The notes below the pieces were generated by a model. The model did no database searches and was not told the origin of the DNA. It saw only the letters and a list, made by a program, of their open reading frames with translations. Below are positions 10,426 through 20,702 of a stretch of DNA of 64,000 nt, in pieces (the first letter of the stretch is position 1; the number at the start of each line of letters is the position of its first letter). The position numbers and the translations under genes were made by a program. This DNA is from Heterodera schachtii (lineage: Eukaryota; Nematoda; Chromadorea; Rhabditida; Heteroderidae): the NCBI GenBank assembly GCA_023374025.1, contig SIJG01000034.1:895893-959892 (forward strand), read 5' to 3'.

Positions 10426-11970
10426 TGGCTGATGGCAGCGGTGGAGGGGGGGGGGGGGGGGGGGACGAAAGAATTTAAATTTTTTTTTAAATTCATGGAG
10501 GATGTTAGCCATGCATGTGATGTGGGGTACAGCCCACTCACTCACCACCTCACCGCCCATCCATCAATACCGGGAACGGGACAAAGCTCCGGGGTGGGGT
10601 GGCGGATGAACGAGGGTCTGTCGGATCAAGTGGATCGCCCCCACATTTTTCAGAGGATGAATGAACTCTGTGTGGGGAGTTTATTGAATCCAAAATCCAA
10701 CCGAAAAGCTGACGGGGAAGGGGGTGAAGGGGACAACACACCGTTGGGCATCCGATATGGGTGGATTTGGGTGGATAAAGCGGGATAAAGCTTGTTTAGC
10801 ACACCCCAAGCCTCCTCTCTTTTACCTTTGACCCAACTCCGCTTCCCACCCCATTCATCTCATCTCAATATCTCCCGCCCGCTTCTGCAAAGATCCTTTA
10901 CGCCCCCCGGCCCTCCCTCGGGCGGATAAAGCGGGATAAAGCGTGTTTAGCTAACCCACATTATCCCTCTTACCTATGACCCTACATTCCCCTCACACTC
11001 CATTCATCTTAATATCCCCTCCAAACTCCTGCACCTATTCTCTACGCCCCCCCCCCCCTCCCACAAACATCCGACGAAAATGAACCCACCACATCGCCAG
11101 ACTTAGGCTAACATCCACACACACACATACATATATTACTTAGCCCCATTTCACCACCCACTTTCAGCACACCACCCGCCACCACACCAGTCAGTCCAGT
11201 CTTCTTTGAAGAAGCACTGGGAAGCATGGGGGAGCGGGTGAAGCGGGGGATGTGCAGGAGAGAGAGAGAGACACACACTGCTTTTGTTTGGTGGATGCTG
11301 GTTAAAGCCGATCGGAAAGCGGGGCGATTGGAGGGGGGCTATGGGGTGGGGGGACGGACGGGTTGGGGATGGAGGATAGGTGGGTGAGCAGCAGGATCTT
11401 CGTTTTCACTCAGTCATTCCGCTTTATCCCCCCCCCACCCCTCCCCCGTTTTCACTCAGTCAGCCGGCTTTATCCCCCCCCCCCCAAATATCCCCTTGCC
11501 CCAAATCCCACACCTATCCGTCCAACAAGCATTCAGCCGGACCCCACGACAACAACGACGACGAGGAGGAGGAGGAGGACGACCTTTCTGCCTACCTATT
11601 TTCTTGCACTGAGAAATGCTTCTTCTCATATTCACTACTCACCCACACAAAATCCCCCCCCCGGGGGATGTCTCCCCCCCCCCCCCCACCCCCTCAAAAA
11701 GAAATGTTCCGTCCGCCGTTCCGTTCGTCTCGTCCCCCTCCCCCTCTCTCTCGCCCCATAAAAATCACTGACTCTCGACTCATTTTTGTTGTTTGAACCA
11801 CACTTTCTCCTGCTGCTGAAGCATCCATGCGGAGGAGAGCATTCACATTTTTCGGGCAGTTTATAAGCAATGCTTTTCGTGTCGGGAATACCAATTCTTC
11901 GTGAGCAAAAGCATCCGAAACGAAAACCAAATGATGCAATATTAGCGGAACGGAATGCCATTTCAATCAT
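10426..11970. other. Low-complexity island with higher GC than surroundings, part 2
   Basis: Contains a long G-run at about 10444-10464, C-runs at about 11047-11058, 11474-11485 and 11655-11688, GGATAAAGCGGGATAAAGC twice (near 10770 and 10922), a GAGA/CACA run near 11260 and GAG repeats near 11560. Overlapping frames on both strands encode only Pro/Gly/Arg-rich strings. Likely regulatory or UTR sequence of an unidentified gene. Confidence 0.45.
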
Positions 11971-12820
11971 TTTTTAGTGTAGGGTAACGGCTTTTACATG
12001 GATAATTTTTTAAAATTTTATTTTTTGGTTAATGTTTTAATTTTTCGTTTTTATATTCAATTCATAATGTTTAATGGGCCTCATTAGTGCATGATACATA
12101 TAAATCATAAATAATTTAATATTTTATTATAAGTCTTTTTGGGCAGCGTTTTTTCCCCTCCGATGCATAATTTTTATAATTTTTTTATGAGTTGCAAATT
12201 TTTAATTTTGCGAAATTTTTAAATTCCTTTAATTCTCTTCTAAATAACCCATTTCAATTAATTTTATAAATTATAAATATTTTTATTTGTTTATAATTAT
12301 TGTATTTTAATGTTTAATTTCTACAAAAATATTCCTTACACCTTCACATACTTCTTTGCATGACCATATTAAATTTAATTTATGGAATGTAAAGAAGTGT
12401 GTAAAGCTGGAAATGGATGAATGATATTAATATTTTCTAACATAATTATATGTCTACGGTATGTCTACGGTATTTCTTCGCAACTTCAATTCCTCAACGC
12501 GACACATTTTTTGTAAAACTTTTTTTATTATTAAATTAAAAAAAATTCCTTAAAAAAATAAAAATTTATTAAAGCCTAGAAATAATTAAAGTGGCCCAAA
12601 ATTTTAAATTCAAAAAATTTCATGAAAAGACCCTAATTTATTAACACAATTATTTTTTTATAAACATTAAAAGTAATTTCACAGAAATTAATCTTTTGGA
12701 ATAATTACAAATTTAATTTATTCCTTAATAAAAAATTTCTATGCTGCTTAATTTTTATAAAATGGTCATTTTGTTGTGTAAGAAAAAATTATGAAGAAAA
12801 CGAAATTTTTTTTTAACTAA
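11971..12820. other. AT-rich intergenic sequence, nothing found
   Basis: No coding region or recognisable element apart from a doubled TATGTCTACGG near 12450-12470. 12590-12790 resembles 21150-21360 (TTTCATGAAAA...CACAGAAATTAATCTTTTGG), another duplicated flank lying upstream of HTH copies. Confidence 0.45.
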
Positions 12821-12990
12821 AAATCCATTAAATAAGCTTTTTTATAATTTATTTATTGAACTATAAAATCAATAAGAAAAAAAAATCATTTCCTCTACAA
12901 AAAAAAATGAAATTTCAGTTAAAGCTTTTTCATTTTTCGCTTTTTATTATTTCTATATTTTTAAATTTATAAAAAAATTTAGAATTCAAA

Positions 12991-13599
12991 ATGAATTTAT
13001 TCATTTTATTCTTCTTGAATTTTATTTTATTTTTGATCGCCAAAATTGATCAAATTGAATCAGCTAATGAAAAATTAGAACAGAAATCATTTGAAGAAAT
13101 ATTTGGAGAAAAATGGGAAGAAAAAGAAGAAGAAAAACGAAATGAATTCAAAAAAAGAGAAATAATTAGAAAATATTATATAATAAAAGAAAAAATAAAA
13201 CAAAAAGGAAGAAAATACACAACAAAAGAATGGAATAAAATTGAAATAAAAATAGCAAAAAAATTGGGGACAAATCGCCAATATATTTATGAATGGAGCA
13301 AAGAATTGGGCCTTAATCAAAATAAATGTTATAAATCAAAAAGTGATGAAGAAAAACTTGAAATTGTACAAAAATTCATTGAAATGAAAAATGAATACAA
13401 ACAAAAAAGAAAATATTCCGGCAAAGAATGGCGCCAAAATTATGCCGAAATATGCAAGAAAATTGGAGTCGGCCATAGAACAATTATTAATTGGAAGAAA
13501 CAATTTGGCATTCGCTGTAAAAAAATAACGGAGGAAAGAAAAATTGGAAAAAATAAAAAAGTATTGGCAAATAAAAAAAGAAAACCCAAAAAAGAGTGA
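12991..13599 (+). CDS. Secreted HTH-repeat family protein, HTH3 lost to a late frameshift
   Basis: A single-exon ORF of 202 residues: signal peptide (MNLFILFFLNFILFLIAKID), EEIFGEKWEEKEEEKR block, HTH1 (GTNRQYIYEWSKELG) and HTH2 (GVGHRTIINWKKQFG). Near 13546 the frame leaves the family consensus, so the last 20 residues are a shifted Lys-rich tail and HTH3, still present in another frame to 13695, is not translated. With the first two HTH units whole, a two-HTH product is plausible. The conserved upstream block lies at 12822-12990. The 3' flank (13696-14075) is shared with the copies at 17963 and 41683. Confidence 0.75.
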   Translation: MNLFILFFLNFILFLIAKIDQIESANEKLEQKSFEEIFGEKWEEKEEEKRNEFKKREIIRKYYIIKEKIKQKGRKYTTKEWNKIEIKIAKKLGTNRQYIYEWSKELGLNQNKCYKSKSDEEKLEIVQKFIEMKNEYKQKRKYSGKEWRQNYAEICKKIGVGHRTIINWKKQFGIRCKKITEERKIGKNKKVLANKKRKPKKE

Positions 13600-13849
13600 A
13601 CGGGAACTTGCTAAAATGATGAAAATTGAAAGAACGAACATTTCGAAATGGAAGAAACAGTTTGGGGAAGAGATTTTGGAGGATTTCAATGGATGATTAT
13701 AAGAAAAATTGGATAGATAAATTTGACGAAAAAATTATCAGAAAAACTTGACCAATTCTTAGTTTTTTTTTTCGAATTTTTTGTATTTGTATTAAAAAAA
13801 TTATTTTAAATGCCCTAAATTTTGAAATTTTTCTTTAGTGAAAATATGC

Positions 13850-14080
13850 GAAAAACAGTCAATTTCAAGGGTTGGGAGAAAATCATAAAACTGAACAATC
13901 CTTGAAATGGGCTCCCAGTAGGCCTAAAATTTCGCTTTTTGAGGCCCTGTAACTCTTTGGGGTTTTGCTAGGGTGAAAAATAATAAAAATCATAAAACCA
14001 TATATTAAATTAATGTTTTAATTAAAAATTTTTATTTTCTATTTTCAATACTTCAATTACTCAAAGTCAATTAAGCAAAT
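13850..14080 (+). repeat. 3' flank repeat, subgroup B
   Basis: Contains GCTCCCAGTAGGCCTAAAAT, GGGGTTTTGCTAGG and GTGAAAAATAATAAAAATC in order. The same series occurs at 18826-18960 and, inverted, at 40690-40870. In all three cases it lies 3' of an HTH-family copy. Confidence 0.7.
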
Positions 14081-14261
14081 TCATTTTTAGATGGAACAGT
14101 GAGATAATGCGAACATAATAAAAAGTTATAATATATCTTAAATTTTGAATTTTATTGTTTTGTATTATTGCAAATCATTTCTATGGAGCTTAATTTTTCA
14201 TAAAATAGTCATTTCATTGTGTGAAAAAAAATTGATGCATTTTTTATTTTTATTTTTTAAC

Positions 14262-14410
14262 GATAATTTCAATTAAAGGTGCCTTTTTAAAATTTAATAA
14301 ACCATAATATTAATAATACTAAAAAAACATACTTAAAAATTGTTTTCACTGAATTCGGGTTTCAGTTAAAGCTTTTGCATTTTCCACTTTTTATTATTCA
14401 AAATAATAAT
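14262..14410 (+). promoter_or_regulatory. Solo upstream block without its gene
   Basis: The conserved block (CAATTAAAGGTGCC, AAACCATAATATTAATAA, CATTTTCCACTTTTTATTATT) is present, but the sequence after it has no ATG or coding region of the family. It is probably a partial duplicate or the remnant of a deleted copy. Confidence 0.4.
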
Positions 14411-14767
14411 GGAGAAAGATAAAATGGAAAATTGAAAATTTATTTAATTTGGGGGAGAGATAATTCATGAAACTTAGATTTGGATTTCATATTTCATTTC
14501 TGAAACAATAAAACCATTGTAAAAAATAATGAATTTATATTCTGTTGACAAATTAAAAATTTTTATTTTAACATATAAAATTTGTGTTTAAAATATTTCT
14601 TCTCAAAATTTAATATCTAAGCCAAAAAAAAAATATTTATTGCAAAAAAGAAATTTATTAGAAAAATAGATTCAAAAGAAAGAAATTTATCAGTTTTTTG
14701 GTTATTTATCTTTTTAATTAACACTTAATTGTTTTTTACTGGATTTCATCTAGTCAAAATTGTTTTT

Positions 14768-14902
14768 TTAATGGCGGATTGTCCAAAGTCGGCGGATCGT
14801 TCGGCTGGTCGTCGACTGTCCTCTGTCCTTTTCAACATCCGTCTGATCACCAATCGACGATGTTGAGTCCGTGTCGCTGTTGCTCTCCAGATCAGGCTTC
14901 GG
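14768..14902 (-). pseudogene. Captured protein-coding fragment (Ser/Asp-rich), unidentified
   Basis: On the minus strand a 44-codon open stretch has far higher GC than its surroundings and reads like real protein: PKPDLESNSDTDSTSSIGDQ and onward to TSRTIRRLWTIRH. It joins abruptly at 14903 to HTH3-family sequence in the opposite orientation, so both are fragments brought together by rearrangement. The parent gene was not recognised. Confidence 0.45.
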
Positions 14903-15048
14903 GTAAAATTGGAAAAACTAAAAATTTATTGGCAAATTAAAAAGAAAAATTCAAAAATATGTATTTATTGCACAAATATTGAAAATTGATAGAAGAACAA
15001 TTTCGAAATGGAAGAAACAATTTGGAGAAGAAATTTTGGAGGATTGAA
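14903..15048 (+). pseudogene. HTH family relic, HTH3 only
   Basis: Homologous to the linker and third HTH (AAAATTGGAAAAACTAAAAA, then AAATGGAAGAAACAATTTGG and GAAGAAATTTTGGAGGATTG). The frame is not maintained. It is fused at its 5' end to the minus-strand fragment at 14768-14902. Confidence 0.6.
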
Positions 15049-15360
15049 AAAACAATATGATTATATTTTCTATTCAATGTGAAAGATTTTATTTACAATG
15101 TTTTTTGTTTCCAATATCCAAAATTAATTAGCTAAATAATGGAAAAACTCAAATTTAATTCCGTGAAAGTTTATTAATAATTTAAAATATACTTTTTATT
15201 AATTTAAAGAAAACTTTAAAATTTTAATTTTTCGAAATGCCGCGAATTTTAGTTACCTTTTTAATCCTAAAATTACTTTAAGTACATCTGATTAGAATTG
15301 GCCAGAACCAAATTTTACTTTTGGGTCTCGGTCAGTTTTTGTTTTTCAATTAGTAGCCGA

Positions 15361-15540
15361 GCTGTAAAATCAATTAAAGACGATTATTTTATAATTTTGT
15401 TAAACCATAATTCAATAAGAAAAAAAATATTTAAAAAACATTTCCACAAAAATTGGATTCATTAAGTATTTTCAATTTTCGCTTTTAATTATTTGTATAT
15501 TATAAAATGAATATTTTTATAATATAATTTAGAATTAAAA
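15361..15540 (+). promoter_or_regulatory. Conserved upstream block of HTH family copy
   Basis: AATCAATTAAAGACG, GTTAAACCATAATTCAATAAG and CACAAAAATTGGATTCATTA match the block before 30129 closely. The acceptor-like TTACAG of other copies is not conserved here. Confidence 0.45.
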
Positions 15541-16090
15541 ATGAACATATTCATATTATTCTTTTTGAATGTTATTTTATTTTTGATCACTAAAATTGAT
15601 CAAATTGAATCAGCTAATGAAAAATTACAACAGAAATCATTTGAAGAAATATTTGGAGAAAAATGGGAAGAAAAACAAGAAGAAAATTTAGAAGAAAAAA
15701 GAGAAATAATTCAAAAATTCTATAAAATAAAAGAAAAAATAAAGGAAAAAGGAATAAAATATACAAGAAAAGAATGGAATAAAATTATTTCGAAAATAGC
15801 AAAAAAAATTGGGAACAAATAGTAATTATATTCAAAAATGGATTAAAGAATTAGGCCTTAATCAACGAATACATAAAAGCTATAAATCAAAAACTGATGG
15901 CGAACAATTAGAAATTGTGCAAAAGTTCATTTCAATGGCAAATGAATATAAGCAAAAAAGAAAATATTCACCAAAAGAATGGCAACAAAATTATAAAGAA
16001 ATTTGTAATGAAATTGGAGTTAGCCGTTGTACAATTATCAGATGGAAAAAAACATTTGGAGAAGAAATTTTGGAAAATTTAAATGGATGA
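15541..16090 (+). pseudogene. HTH-repeat family copy, two-HTH form with one frameshift
   Basis: The first 93 codons hold the signal peptide, EEIFGEKWEEKQEENLEEKR and most of HTH1. The frame ends at 15822 because the A-run before TTGGGAACAAAT has one extra base. The second frame (15809-16090) continues without stops: GTNSNYIQKWIKELGL, HTH2 with GVSRCTIIRWKKTFG, and the GEEILENLNG tail. Apart from the A-run the copy is complete. The same homopolymer is also broken in the copy at 6723, so slippage or sequencing error must be separated from true decay. Confidence 0.75.
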
Positions 16091-16844
16091 TTTAAGAAAA
16101 ATTGGATATTTTGCCGAAAAAATTCAGATAAACTGTGATCAATTCTTAGTTTTCAAATAAAAATGAATTATAAATTAGCCCTTTAAAAATGAAATGGAGA
16201 AGCAAATGTTTGGATCAAAACAATTTACAAAATGTTGTATAATTTTCTTTAATAAAATCCAAATGATTAAATTTTATTCTTAATGAGTGTTTTATTTATT
16301 TGTTAAAAATTTTTAAAAAGTGGCGGAATTTTCTATTCCGGAGATGCATCAAGCGAATACGCAACGGTATGCCGCGAGACTGTGCGCGTTCGAAAGCCCG
16401 CAAAATTTGCCACAAAATGGCAAGTGTGAAATAATTGAGGACAAGCACAAATGTTCGAGAAAAGCGAGATTGAATGAATTTTAAGCCTAAGAAATTTAAA
16501 TATTAAAAAATAAAGTTTTCTTTTTGGGCGTTTGCATAGTCGATTCGGGTGTAGGAGGGGCGCTGAATCACGATGGTGGTCGAATTTTTTTTTTTTGGTC
16601 AAGTGGTTCAAAAGTTATGGCCAATTTTGTGCGCGAGTTGGCCCAAATCCGGGGTCCGGCCCGCTCAGCGTTGAGGCGCATCCATTCGCATTGTAGTTTT
16701 GGAAAGTAGAGGCCGGTGGCTTATTTTCTCAATTTATTTCAAAGTGCGAATTGCGGCGCGCGAAAGTTATGGCCAAACGCGACAAAGCGTAGACACACCG
16801 GACAAAATGTCTACCCAGCGGACAAAGTGTCGACAAAGCGCCCT
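16091..16844. other. Intergenic, no gene supported
   Basis: 16520-16760 is less AT-rich and contains AAAAGTTATGGCC and GCGAAAGTTATGGCC phrases that recur elsewhere as dispersed repeats. 16790-16845 contains repeated GGACAAA and GTCTAC/GTCGACAAAGCG phrases leading into the G-rich array. No protein with splice support was found. Confidence 0.4.
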
Positions 16845-17262
16845 CCGTAAAGTGGGGGGCGCAAAGCGCCATCCGTAAAATCGTGGGGGGGGGCGGGGGG
16901 GGGGGGGGGGGTGGCGCGAAGATCCACGTATCTTTCGGTAGCTGCTACTGCCCAGCCAGCTGGGTACGGGCGTCGCACGCGGCAAGCGGGGGGGGGCGGG
17001 CGCGAAGCGCCCTCCGTAAAATGGTGGGGGGGGCGGGGGGGGGGCGGGCGCGAAGCGCCCTCCGTAAAATGGTGGGGGGGGCGGGGGGGGGGGGGGCGCG
17101 AAGCGCCCTCCGTAAAATGGTGGGGGGGGGGGCGGGGGGGGGGGGGGGGCGCAAAGCGCCCTCCGTAAAGTGGGGGCGCAAAGCGCCCTCCGTAAAATCG
17201 TGGGGGGGCGGGGGGGGGGGGGGGGGGGGGGGTGGCGCGAAGATCCACGTATCTTTCGGTAG
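16845..17262. repeat. G-rich minisatellite with GCGAAGCGCCCTCCGTAAAA units
   Basis: Six to eight units combine GCGAAGCGCCCTCCGTAAAA (or GCAAAGCGCC...) with runs of 6 to 22 Gs. The array is bounded by direct copies of GGCGCGAAGATCCACGTATC at about 16912 and 17234. The G-runs could form G-quadruplexes on the plus strand. Reading frames through it are Gly/Arg or Pro-rich artefacts. Its right end is joined directly to an HTH-family copy. Confidence 0.85.
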
Positions 17263-17590
17263 CTTCTTTAATCCATTCATAAACTTTCTTTCGATTTGTT
17301 CCCAATTTTTTTTTACAATTTTAGAATTAATTTTATTCCATTGTTTTGTTTAGTATTTTTTTTATATAGCTTTTATGTTTTTGTTTTTGAAGTCCTAATT
17401 CTTTAACCCATTCATAAATTTTGTTTCGATATTTCCCCATTTTTTTTGCAATTTTTTCTTCAATTTTATTCCATTCTTTTGCTGAATATTTGCTTCCTTT
17501 TTGCTTTATTTTTTCTTTTATTTCATAGTATTTTCCAATTATTTCTCTTTTTTGTTTTCCTTTTCTTCTTTTTTCATTAAATTTGCTGTA
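17263..17590 (-). pseudogene. HTH family relic cut by the G-rich array
   Basis: Minus-strand homology runs from the Glu/Lys linker through HTH1 (AAATATTCAGCAAAAGAATG, then an EWVKELGLQ equivalent) to a second, partly repeated GTNRKKVYEWIKE segment. It stops at 17270, where the minisatellite begins. No signal peptide, no HTH3, several frame breaks. Confidence 0.6.
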
Positions 17591-17962
17591 TCAATGGGCA
17601 TTTATTTATTTATTTATTTATTCGTGAAATGAATTCTCATAAAAACAAATTGAATTTTCTAATTAAAACAAACTAAAAAACATTATAATACTCTGCTGAC
17701 CGCGTAAAAATAAATCAACTTATTTATTTATTTGTTAAAAATTCTAAATTGGGGAATTATTTTCTCAGTAGGATAAAATTATTAACGTAAATTTTATTAT
17801 TATTAATTGCAAATGATTAGGATTTTATTATTTTTACGTTAAATCTGTAGAATTATGGTTTGCTGTCAGTTTTTACATCAGAAAAAATTCATTTTATTTA
17901 TTTATATCCATTAAAAATATATTGCGATTTTTAAAAAATTAAATTATTTTGAGACGACAAAA
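17591..17962 (+). other. Second type of upstream region, ahead of 17963
   Basis: Contains AAACATTATAATACTCTGCT followed by AAAAATAAATCAAC and TTTATTTATT runs. The same series occurs near 19090-19170 and 22133-22215. This flank differs from the ATCAATTAAAG block and accompanies copies whose signal peptide starts MKL. Confidence 0.4.
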
Positions 17963-18637
17963 ATGAAATTATTCCCTCTATTCTTTTTAATAATTTTTTT
18001 AATTATCAAAATTGGATCAGAAAAGAAAAAACAGCAGCAAAAGTCATTTGACGAAATATTTGGAGAAAAATGGGAAGAAAAAGAAGAAGAAAAACGAAAT
18101 GAACTCAAAAAAAGAGAAATAATTGAAAAATTTTATAAAATAAAAGAAAAAATTAAGCAAAAAGGAAGAAAATATTCAGCAAAAGAATGGGACAAAATCA
18201 ATTCGAAAATAGCGAAAAAATTGGGGACAAATCGCAAATATATTTATAAATGGATTAAAGAATTAGGCCTTAATCAAAAGAATTGCTATAAATCAAAAAC
18301 TGATGAAGAAAAACGCGAAATTGTGCAAAAATTTATTGAAATGAAAAACGAATGCAAAGAAAAAAGTAAATATTCAAGAAAAGAATGGAAAAAAATTTAT
18401 GCCGAAATTTGTAAGAAAATCGGTGTTAGCCAATTCATAGTTAATAAATGGAAGAAACAATTTGGCATTAGCAAAAAAAAAATAACGAAGGAAGAAAAAA
18501 TAGCAAAAATGAAAATTTACTGGCAATTAAAAAGAGAAAATCCAAAAATGAGTGATAATGTAATTGCAAAAGTGCTGAAAATTCATAGAACAAGCTTTTC
18601 TAAATGGAAGAAACTGTTTGGACAAAAGAAATATTGA
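17963..18637 (+). CDS. Secreted HTH-repeat family protein, three-HTH form, intact
   Basis: A single-exon ORF of 224 residues. Signal peptide MKLFPLFFLIIFLIIKIGSE (shorter than in the MNLF type), then DEIFGEKWEEKEEEKR at about residues 29-44. HTH1 is about 70-102 (GTNRKYIYKWIKELG), HTH2 about 137-168 (GVSQFIVNKWKKQFG) and HTH3 about 187-220 (HRTSFSKWKKLFG). The protein is very basic after the linker. No frameshift. The residues just before each helix-ending Trp differ from other copies while the scaffold does not. Its 3' flank (18640-18960) belongs to subgroup B. Extracellular export is predicted by the signal peptide and DNA binding by the HTH units; the real role is unknown. Confidence 0.85.
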   Translation: MKLFPLFFLIIFLIIKIGSEKKKQQQKSFDEIFGEKWEEKEEEKRNELKKREIIEKFYKIKEKIKQKGRKYSAKEWDKINSKIAKKLGTNRKYIYKWIKELGLNQKNCYKSKTDEEKREIVQKFIEMKNECKEKSKYSRKEWKKIYAEICKKIGVSQFIVNKWKKQFGISKKKITKEEKIAKMKIYWQLKRENPKMSDNVIAKVLKIHRTSFSKWKKLFGQKKY

Positions 18638-18639
18638 AG

Positions 18640-18960
18640 ATTGAAAGGATGATTTAAGAAAATTAGAAAAAAATTACTAAAAATTATCGAAAAACTGTGA
18701 CCAATTCTTAGTTTTTTTCAGTTTTTTGTATTTGTATTAAAAAAATTATTATTTGAAATTGCCCTTAATTTTTATCTTTTGTGAAAATAAGCGAAAAGCA
18801 GTCAATTCAAGAATTGTCAGGGAATCATTAAAAACTGAGCAATGCTGGAAATGAGCTCCCAGTAGGCCTAAATTTTCGCTTTTTGATGCCCGTAATTAAC
18901 TCCTTGGGGTTTTGCTAAGGATGAAAAATAATAAAAACCATACATTAAGTTAACATTTGC
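18640..18960 (+). repeat. 3' flank repeat, subgroup B
   Basis: The same ordered phrases as 13850-14080 (AGCTCCCAGTAGGCCTAAAT, CTCCTTGGGGTTTTGCTAAG, AATAATAAAAACCATACATT). It follows the stop codon of the intact copy directly. Confidence 0.7.
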
Positions 18961-19291
18961 AATATTTTTTTACCTCAATTTCTAAAATAATTTTAATTTT
19001 GACTCTCTTTTATAAGAGTCATACAATTCCAGCATCTCACAAAAAATAATTGATATTTTTTTATTTGTAAATGATTTTAAAAAATTGAATTTTCTAATTA
19101 AAATAAACTACAAAACATTACAACCCCTATTGATCGCTAAAAAATATTCAACTCATTTATTTATTTAAAAAATGAGGATTTTTTGAATGATTTAAAAAGA
19201 TTACATTATAATAGCAAAAATTAGAAATTACCTATCAGAGGAAAAAAGCTACCAAAACCCATTAAATTAATTTTTAAAAATTTGGAAAACA

Positions 19292-19471
19292 ATGAATTTA
19301 TTTATTTTCTTCTTTTTGAATATTATTTTAATTTTAATTACCCTAATTATTCAAATTGAATCAGCTATTGAAAAATTACAACAGAAAACATTTGAAGAAA
19401 TATTTGGAGAAAAATGGGAAGAAAAAGAAGAAGAAAAACGAATTTTTCTGAAAACAAAATGCATTCGCTAG
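19292..19471 (+). pseudogene. HTH family copy truncated after the acidic-basic linker
   Basis: A 59-codon ORF starts with a family signal peptide (MNLFIFFFLNIILILITLII) and keeps EEIFGEKWEEKEEEKR, then leaves the family after the linker with IFLKTKCIR and a stop. No HTH remains. It could still encode a small secreted peptide, but the abrupt junction suggests a truncated duplicate. Confidence 0.65.
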
Positions 19472-20150
19472 AGAAAAGAAAGGACGTCCAATTAATATAA
19501 ATAAAATACCCAATAATATCGTTGTTTAACAATTTTTTGCTTCAAATTATTTATTCTAAAGTTTAATAAGCTGTAAGGATTTCTTTTTTTTAATATAATG
19601 CATAAATTACTTATTGACTAAACTTATTTTCGTTTTTTACTAATGTACATTTTGAAAAAATCAATTGCTGAAAAAGCTAATTTAAAATTCATTTTATGCG
19701 AAATTTTAATAGAAATTTAAGTTTTTATGTACTATGCAAATAGATTTATTTGTTGAGTTTTTAAAATTTCAATTAATAAAGTAATGCAAAATTTGTATTA
19801 GGACAGTTGCTCGTCAGGGTTTCTCGCCATTAATAAATATAAGAATGTTTCGTCTATAATCAATGCGCGGCCAACTGATTTTGTTACAATTTTCAAATTT
19901 TGTTCTGTTTTAACATTTGATTGTTCTGGGGATATGGTTTTTATATCAACAATTTGACAAAAATTGAATAACATTATAAAAAAAAATTGAGTATTGAAAC
20001 GAAAGGCGCCAATTCAAATTTCCTTTGATAGTAACTGATCAAATCTAATCGAAACACCGATCTTACTTGATAATTCATGCATTTTAGAAGTATTAAAATG
20101 AACAATAACTTAAAAAAGGGTTAAAATAATTATTCTTAACAATTGTTGCA
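19472..20150. other. Intergenic, no gene seen
   Basis: AT-rich DNA with patches of more mixed composition near 19800-19960 (CAGTTGCTCGTCAGGG, CGGCCAACTGATTTTG). No frame of useful length on either strand. Confidence 0.4.
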
Positions 20151-20537
20151 TCAAAGGAAAAGAATTTGTCTGTCGAAAATAGAATTGAGTAATGTCTGAT
20201 GTTCTCCGATCTTCAGCAGCAGTTCGTCGCCCTTGTACCGCATGAAGCGCTCGGACTGAATGCAAAAAATAGGTTTTTAAACTAGGAAATCGACTATTGT
20301 CGAACCTGCTTTTTCAAAACGTGGTGCAAATGTTCGATGCCCTGTATTTATTCGAAAGTCTGATCAATGATTTTACCTGTTTCTGTCTGAGTGGCGCCAT
20401 CGACGGTTTCGAAAAATCGTTTGGGTTGACTGGACTGCTGCTCAAAAATCGGTGCCGGTTGCTTTGACGCAGTTGTTGGCCGCACACGGGCATTGCGCCT
20501 GACTGGTGTTGATAGTGGCCTTAGATTTGGTCGTTGG
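20151..20537 (-). pseudogene. Three-exon fragment of an unidentified host gene
   Basis: Minus-strand exon-like segments with higher GC: 20537-20377 (acceptor TTTTTAAG, donor ACAG/GTAAAA) reading QRPNLRPLSTPVRRNARVRP to FETVDGATQTET; a short segment after AAATACAG (GIEHLHHVLKKQ); and 20255-20151 after GCATTCAG reading SERFMRYKGDELLLKIGEHQ. The splice sites look real, but the phases between the pieces do not all agree, and no start or family was recognised. It could be part of a functional gene whose other exons are missing, or a captured fragment. Confidence 0.45.
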
Positions 20538-20702
20538 CTTAAAAATGGAATTTATCTCAAAAATTGTTGTTTTTTGAAGAAAAGTTTTTTGATTTCAATC
20601 CAAAAATTCCGCGACTTGTGGTGATACTGTCTGGTTTTTTGTTTGTAACCTCAGGTACCTTATGACCCCTGGGGGTAAAATATGATTTTCAATAAACTCC
20701 GA

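Noticed and set aside
11694..11966. Minus-strand ORFs reading MKWHSVPLILHHLVFVSDAF or MIEMAFRSANIASFGFRFGC
   Set aside because: Two overlapping frames look equally protein-like, both run into Gly/Arg low complexity, and no splice site or homology was recognised. Left unannotated.
16811..17353. Gly-rich and Pro-rich ORFs across the G-rich array
   Set aside because: All frames and both strands are open because of G-runs; they are translations of a minisatellite, not proteins.
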